The notes under the pieces are model-generated. The model was not told the DNA's origin. It saw only the letters and a list, made by a program, of their open reading frames with translations, and did no database searches. Both the position numbers and the translations under genes were made by a program. This document shows positions 5,670-9,070 of a stretch of 9,070 nucleotides of DNA, piece after piece (the stretch's first letter is position 1; each line of letters starts with the position of its first letter). This stretch comes from Saprospiraceae bacterium (GTDB lineage: Bacteria; Bacteroidota; Bacteroidia; Chitinophagales; Saprospiraceae), in assembly GCA_023299965.1 (NCBI GenBank), contig JALZVN010000264.1, forward strand, positions 1-9,070. The letters are read 5' to 3'.

Positions 5670-7583
5670 ATGAATTATTGGTTATTCAACTATAAAGATA
5701 CTGATGTACAGATATCGGAATTTCTAACAAAAGGGCACATAATTACGGTTCCCGTCTTAGCTAATGAAGATAAGATAAAGAAGGAGGATAGGGTCATCAT
5801 TTGGCAATCTGGGAAAGATACTGGATGTTTAGGTCTAGGAATGGTTGTTTCTGATTTATTAAAGAATGATCAAAATCAGGGACTTTATGTCACCTTGTTC
5901 ATCAACTACAACCTTCAAGACAAACCGATCAGTAGGGATCAGTTAGGAACTCAGGCCTGTAGGTTTGATGATTACTATGAGCCAGAATTTGTTGCGGACA
6001 TGGTGGAGATGAAAGGAGAGGGGCACTACAACTGCCTTTTGGAGATTATCCAAGAAAATCAGTTGGCAGAAGACAAAAGCGAAGAGTTAGTGGGTAGTTC
6101 AGTGCCTATTTTCCCGCATAACATTATCCTATATGGTCCATCTGGAACTGGAAAGACTTACAGAACGATCAATTACGCATTGTCGATCATAGAGCAAAAG
6201 CCTTTAGCAGAGATCGCCTCTGAGAATAGAAGAGATTTGCGTGATAGATATAATAAATATGCAGAAGAGGGATACATTCACTTCCTTACTTTCCATGAGA
6301 ATTTTAGATATCAAGATTTTATTGAAAGCTTCCGCAAGACTACACCTAATGCGCAGGGGGTCAGCCATGAGGTGGAAGAAGGTGTCTTCAAACAAATAGC
6401 CTTAGAAGCGAAAAGAAGCATCGTAGAAAGCCTCCTTGCTAATATGCCAAAGAAAGAGCATAATGTGAGCTTTAATCAGTTGTACAAAGCATTCTTGAGT
6501 CATATCAAGAGTGATCGATTTGAAGCTTTCGTCACTGCAGATGGACGTAAGATACTATTGCATACGGTTGCACGTTTTGGGCACATCGTAGCAAGACCGC
6601 AGAATTCATTTTCTACTTATACCTTGTCTAAACATAAAATCAAGAAGGTTTTTGATAAATTTTCTAAAGGCGTAAACACCAACGATCTTGAAGCGGAGTT
6701 GATAAAGCTTATAGGACCAACCAATCCAGTAGCTATTTGGGCTGTTTTCAGTGAGTTGAAAAGATTTGAGGCAGGGTATTTAGAAAGCTTAAACCAAGAA
6801 GGAGAGAAACATGAAGTGGATGATGAGGAAGTAAAAGAGTTTGAGTTAAATCAGATGCAGAACATCGCTAACTTCCAGTCTAAGCGTCATGTATTGATTA
6901 TTGATGAAATGGATAGAGGTGATGTGATCAGTATTTTTGGAGAGGTATTAAGCATCTTGAATAGCTCTAAACGTGAAGGAGCCGCAGAAGCGCAGGCGGT
7001 AATCATGCCTTATTCTAAGACTTATTTCAGTATACCGCCGAATCTGTACATTATAGGTACGATGAATATAGATGATCAAGAATTGGCTGAAATGGACATT
7101 TCCTTGAGAAGTAGATTTCATATGATAAAGGTTGCTCCAGTGCCTAATGTACTCCCAACCATCATCAGTGGAGAATTGCAGATTGACTTAGCTAATATGC
7201 TGGCGGTGATTAATGCTAGAATATCAGTTTTATTGGGTCAAGGGAAAGGAATTGGACATGCCTATATGATGAATGTTCAGAATTTTCAAGAACTTAAATT
7301 AGCATTCTATGGCAAAGTAATCCCTATACTAAATGATATTTTTGATGGGAACAATGAAGAGCTAGGTTTGGTACTTGGAGGAGGATTTTTCCATAAAATA
7401 GAATTTGATAAATCTAATATTCTTGCACAGCTTGATGAAGATATAAACGCTCAATACGGTAAGCAAAAGCGATATCTCTTGAAGACTTTCAATGAGGTTA
7501 ATGAGATGGACTTTATTAGAATCTACAATGCTGGAGCAAGTCTAGTGACGTCTAAGCCAGGTGCTGGTAATACAAGTGCTTAG
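5670..7583 (+). CDS. EVE domain-McrB-type AAA+ NTPase fusion
   Basis: This 637-residue protein has three parts. Residues 1-125 form an EVE domain (opening NYWLF; core RVIIWQSGKDTGCLGLGMVV at 41-60), a fold related to YTH and PUA that reads modified bases. Residues about 145-500 are a McrB-type AAA+ motor with Walker A GPSGTGKT (156-163), HFLTFHENFRYQDFIESFR, Walker B LIIDEMDRGD (409-418, D412 and E413), sensor GTMNIDD (463-469, in place of the McrB NTAD signature) and LRSRF (479-483). Residues about 505-570 carry the McrB tail motifs GIGHAYMM and VIPILNDIFDG. About 245 residues separate Walker A from Walker B, so an inserted domain lies there. McrB motors normally power the McrC nuclease against modified DNA, but no McrC gene adjoins: the downstream gene is a convergent photolyase. 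All motor motifs look intact. The role is probably phage defence. Confidence 0.9.
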   Translation: MNYWLFNYKDTDVQISEFLTKGHIITVPVLANEDKIKKEDRVIIWQSGKDTGCLGLGMVVSDLLKNDQNQGLYVTLFINYNLQDKPISRDQLGTQACRFDDYYEPEFVADMVEMKGEGHYNCLLEIIQENQLAEDKSEELVGSSVPIFPHNIILYGPSGTGKTYRTINYALSIIEQKPLAEIASENRRDLRDRYNKYAEEGYIHFLTFHENFRYQDFIESFRKTTPNAQGVSHEVEEGVFKQIALEAKRSIVESLLANMPKKEHNVSFNQLYKAFLSHIKSDRFEAFVTADGRKILLHTVARFGHIVARPQNSFSTYTLSKHKIKKVFDKFSKGVNTNDLEAELIKLIGPTNPVAIWAVFSELKRFEAGYLESLNQEGEKHEVDDEEVKEFELNQMQNIANFQSKRHVLIIDEMDRGDVISIFGEVLSILNSSKREGAAEAQAVIMPYSKTYFSIPPNLYIIGTMNIDDQELAEMDISLRSRFHMIKVAPVPNVLPTIISGELQIDLANMLAVINARISVLLGQGKGIGHAYMMNVQNFQELKLAFYGKVIPILNDIFDGNNEELGLVLGGGFFHKIEFDKSNILAQLDEDINAQYGKQKRYLLKTFNEVNEMDFIRIYNAGASLVTSKPGAGNTSA

Positions 7584-7609
7584 AGAGAAGTAAAAAAATA
7601 TAGGATACA

Positions 7610-7650
7610 ATGGAAATGGGCTTAGATAGTATCTAAGTCCATTTTTCCAT
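7610..7650. terminator. shared bidirectional terminator overlapping the photolyase stop codon
   Basis: aaatgggcttagat (7614-7627) pairs with atctaagtccattt (7631-7644) around the loop agt, with one G-T wobble in plus-strand RNA. After a two-base bulge the stem extends by atgg (7610-7613) with ccat (7647-7650). A run of five T closes the stem for plus transcripts; for minus transcripts a T-run lies further out (7591-7600 read in reverse). The stop codon and last codons of the minus-strand photolyase form one arm. Confidence 0.8.
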
Positions 7651-9069
7651 ACTAATCATAGCTTTAGGATAATCTGCTCCTAGTTTGAATTGAAGCTTTT
7701 CTTGATCTTCAAAAGAAAGGGTATCTGGCCTATGAATTCTATTGATTGGTACCGCATCTAATTCTGGTAACCATAATTTGACGTACTCTCCTTTAGGATC
7801 ATACTTAGATGCTTGGGCAAGAATGTTGAAGTACCTATTTTCTCTAGGATCAGAGCCAACGCCTGCTAAATAGTTCCAGTTACCCCAATTGCTGCATACA
7901 TCGTAATCGATTAGAATAGATTCAAAGTATTCAGCACCTAGTTTCCAGTTGATATGTAGATCATTTACTAAAAAGGAAGCCACTACTTGTCGACCACGAT
8001 TGGACATGAATCCGGTACTACTTAATTCCCGCATGTTGGCGTCAATGAGAGGGACGCCAGTTTTACCTTTTATCCATAGGTCTAACAATCTTAGATCATT
8101 GAGTTGACTCTTCTCAATGGATCCTTTGATGCCTCCTTTCTTGAATATTTTGTTTTTATGTTTCTTAGCCATCAATCGGAAAAAATCTCTCCACAGCAAT
8201 TCAAAATACAACCAATAGGTACTTTTATTAGCTCCGAATTCTTCTTCGTAATTCTTGATGGTTTGATATATCCTTTTGGGGGAGATACAACCTTGTGCGA
8301 GCCAAGGAGAGAGTTTGGAGGAGTAGTCTCCACCTAACATCCCATTTCTCGTCTGCTTATATTTGTCAATACACCTTTGCTCAAAAGTGTAATACTGTAA
8401 TCTTTGTAGTGCCGCAGTTTCTCCGCCTTCAAATTGGAGTACAGCGCGCTCATCTTCTTTAATGTCACTATGACCAAAACTAGATATACTTGGGAGCTGC
8501 CCTTCATCTAGTGCAATGCTTACGGGTACAAAAGACTCTGAGGGGGAATCAAAAGGGTCTCTGATAGCCACCATCTTCTCTACCTCCTTTCTAAACTGAG
8601 TAAAGATATCTGGTGTGTGTGTTACTGGAAAAGGAAGGTCTTGAGTGTTATACAGCATTTTACCTCGAGTAAACCTGATTTCTTGACCAATAGACCATAG
8701 TTTTTCCTCGAGTCTATCTTGTACTTTAAGTTCTTCTTGAGTTCTTTCTCTATTACAATAGACCCAAGTGGTCTTAGCTTTATTCGCTAAGTCATATATT
8801 TCTTCCTCTGGTTTTCCTATTCGAATGATAAGATTAGCGTTGAGCTTCTTTAGGCTTTCTTTGAGATCTTTGACGCTTTCAATAATGAATTGGCATCTAT
8901 ACTTGTCTGTTTTTGGTAAATCATGTGGTGTTTTACCAGAAAATATACGTGGATCGAAGACATATACAGGTATGACTTCTTCAGAATGGAGAATAGCTTG
9001 AGTCAGTGCTTCATTGTCATGAAGACGTAAGTCTTGACGAAACCAAACTATTACTCTCTTTGTCTTCAT
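7633..9069 (-). CDS. DASH-family cryptochrome / photolyase
   Basis: This 478-residue flavoprotein has the usual length of the Cry-DASH family, which repairs cyclobutane dimers in single-stranded DNA using blue light and may also signal. Residues 5-130 form the N-terminal antenna-pigment domain (VIVWFRQDLRLHDNEAL at 6-22). DASH hallmarks follow: RCQFIIESVKDL, DLPFPVTHTPDIFTQFR (144-160) and TGVPLIDANMRELSSTGFMS (337-356). Residues about 195-470 are the FAD-binding domain, with YDVCSNWGNWNYLAGVGSDP (389-408). N394 aligns with the asparagine beside flavin N5 and W398 with the tryptophan next to FAD in E. coli photolyase (N378, W382). The ATG is one base from the window edge, so an upstream start cannot be excluded. 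It converges on the EVE-McrB gene with a shared terminator, which argues against an operon link. Confidence 0.95.
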   Translation of the reverse strand: MKTKRVIVWFRQDLRLHDNEALTQAILHSEEVIPVYVFDPRIFSGKTPHDLPKTDKYRCQFIIESVKDLKESLKKLNANLIIRIGKPEEEIYDLANKAKTTWVYCNRERTQEELKVQDRLEEKLWSIGQEIRFTRGKMLYNTQDLPFPVTHTPDIFTQFRKEVEKMVAIRDPFDSPSESFVPVSIALDEGQLPSISSFGHSDIKEDERAVLQFEGGETAALQRLQYYTFEQRCIDKYKQTRNGMLGGDYSSKLSPWLAQGCISPKRIYQTIKNYEEEFGANKSTYWLYFELLWRDFFRLMAKKHKNKIFKKGGIKGSIEKSQLNDLRLLDLWIKGKTGVPLIDANMRELSSTGFMSNRGRQVVASFLVNDLHINWKLGAEYFESILIDYDVCSNWGNWNYLAGVGSDPRENRYFNILAQASKYDPKGEYVKLWLPELDAVPINRIHRPDTLSFEDQEKLQFKLGADYPKAMISMEKWT

Positions 9070-9070
9070 G

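Noticed and set aside
5670..9069. Functional defence/repair module of EVE-McrB with the DASH photolyase
   Set aside because: The genes are convergent with a terminator between them, so co-expression is unlikely; both occur widely on their own.

Overview
The window reads as a low-GC chromosomal segment from a member of the Bacteroidota. The evidence is the generally absent Shine-Dalgarno sequences (starts sit in A/T-rich leaders), an OmpA-type lipoprotein with an SSC lipobox, a DASH-type photolyase and an EVE-McrB protein of the kind common in that phylum. I place it no more finely than phylum. Nothing shows the window to be a phage or plasmid, and there is no tRNA, rRNA, CRISPR array, transposase or integrase.

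Left part (1-938): three very small reading frames lie in tandem on the minus strand (130, 48 and 43 codons). All end in a single hydrophobic segment at the extreme C-terminus. The two smallest are each preceded by a similar 21-23 base leader. None is recognisable by family. The largest is divergent from the next gene, with an AT-rich palindrome between them.

Middle part (939-5101): a MOSC-domain protein (+) converges on a SulP anion transporter (-). The 260 bases between them, plus both gene ends, form an unusual nested fold-back with several strong hairpins and outer inverted repeats that include both stop codons. After a 436-base divergent spacer comes an OmpA-family lipoprotein (+), followed by a strong intrinsic terminator.

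Right part (5102-9070): a small two-helix membrane protein (-) is divergent from an EVE-McrB NTPase (+). The EVE-McrB gene has no McrC nuclease gene next to it. It converges on a DASH-family cryptochrome/photolyase (-) whose stop codon lies inside a shared, probably bidirectional terminator.

Apart from the left-hand trio, the genes stand as single units in divergent or convergent order, so functional links between neighbours are weak. The strongest candidates for something undescribed are the orphan EVE-McrB gene (with its divergent membrane neighbour), the structured element at 1724-1999, and the cluster of tiny tail-anchored-like proteins.
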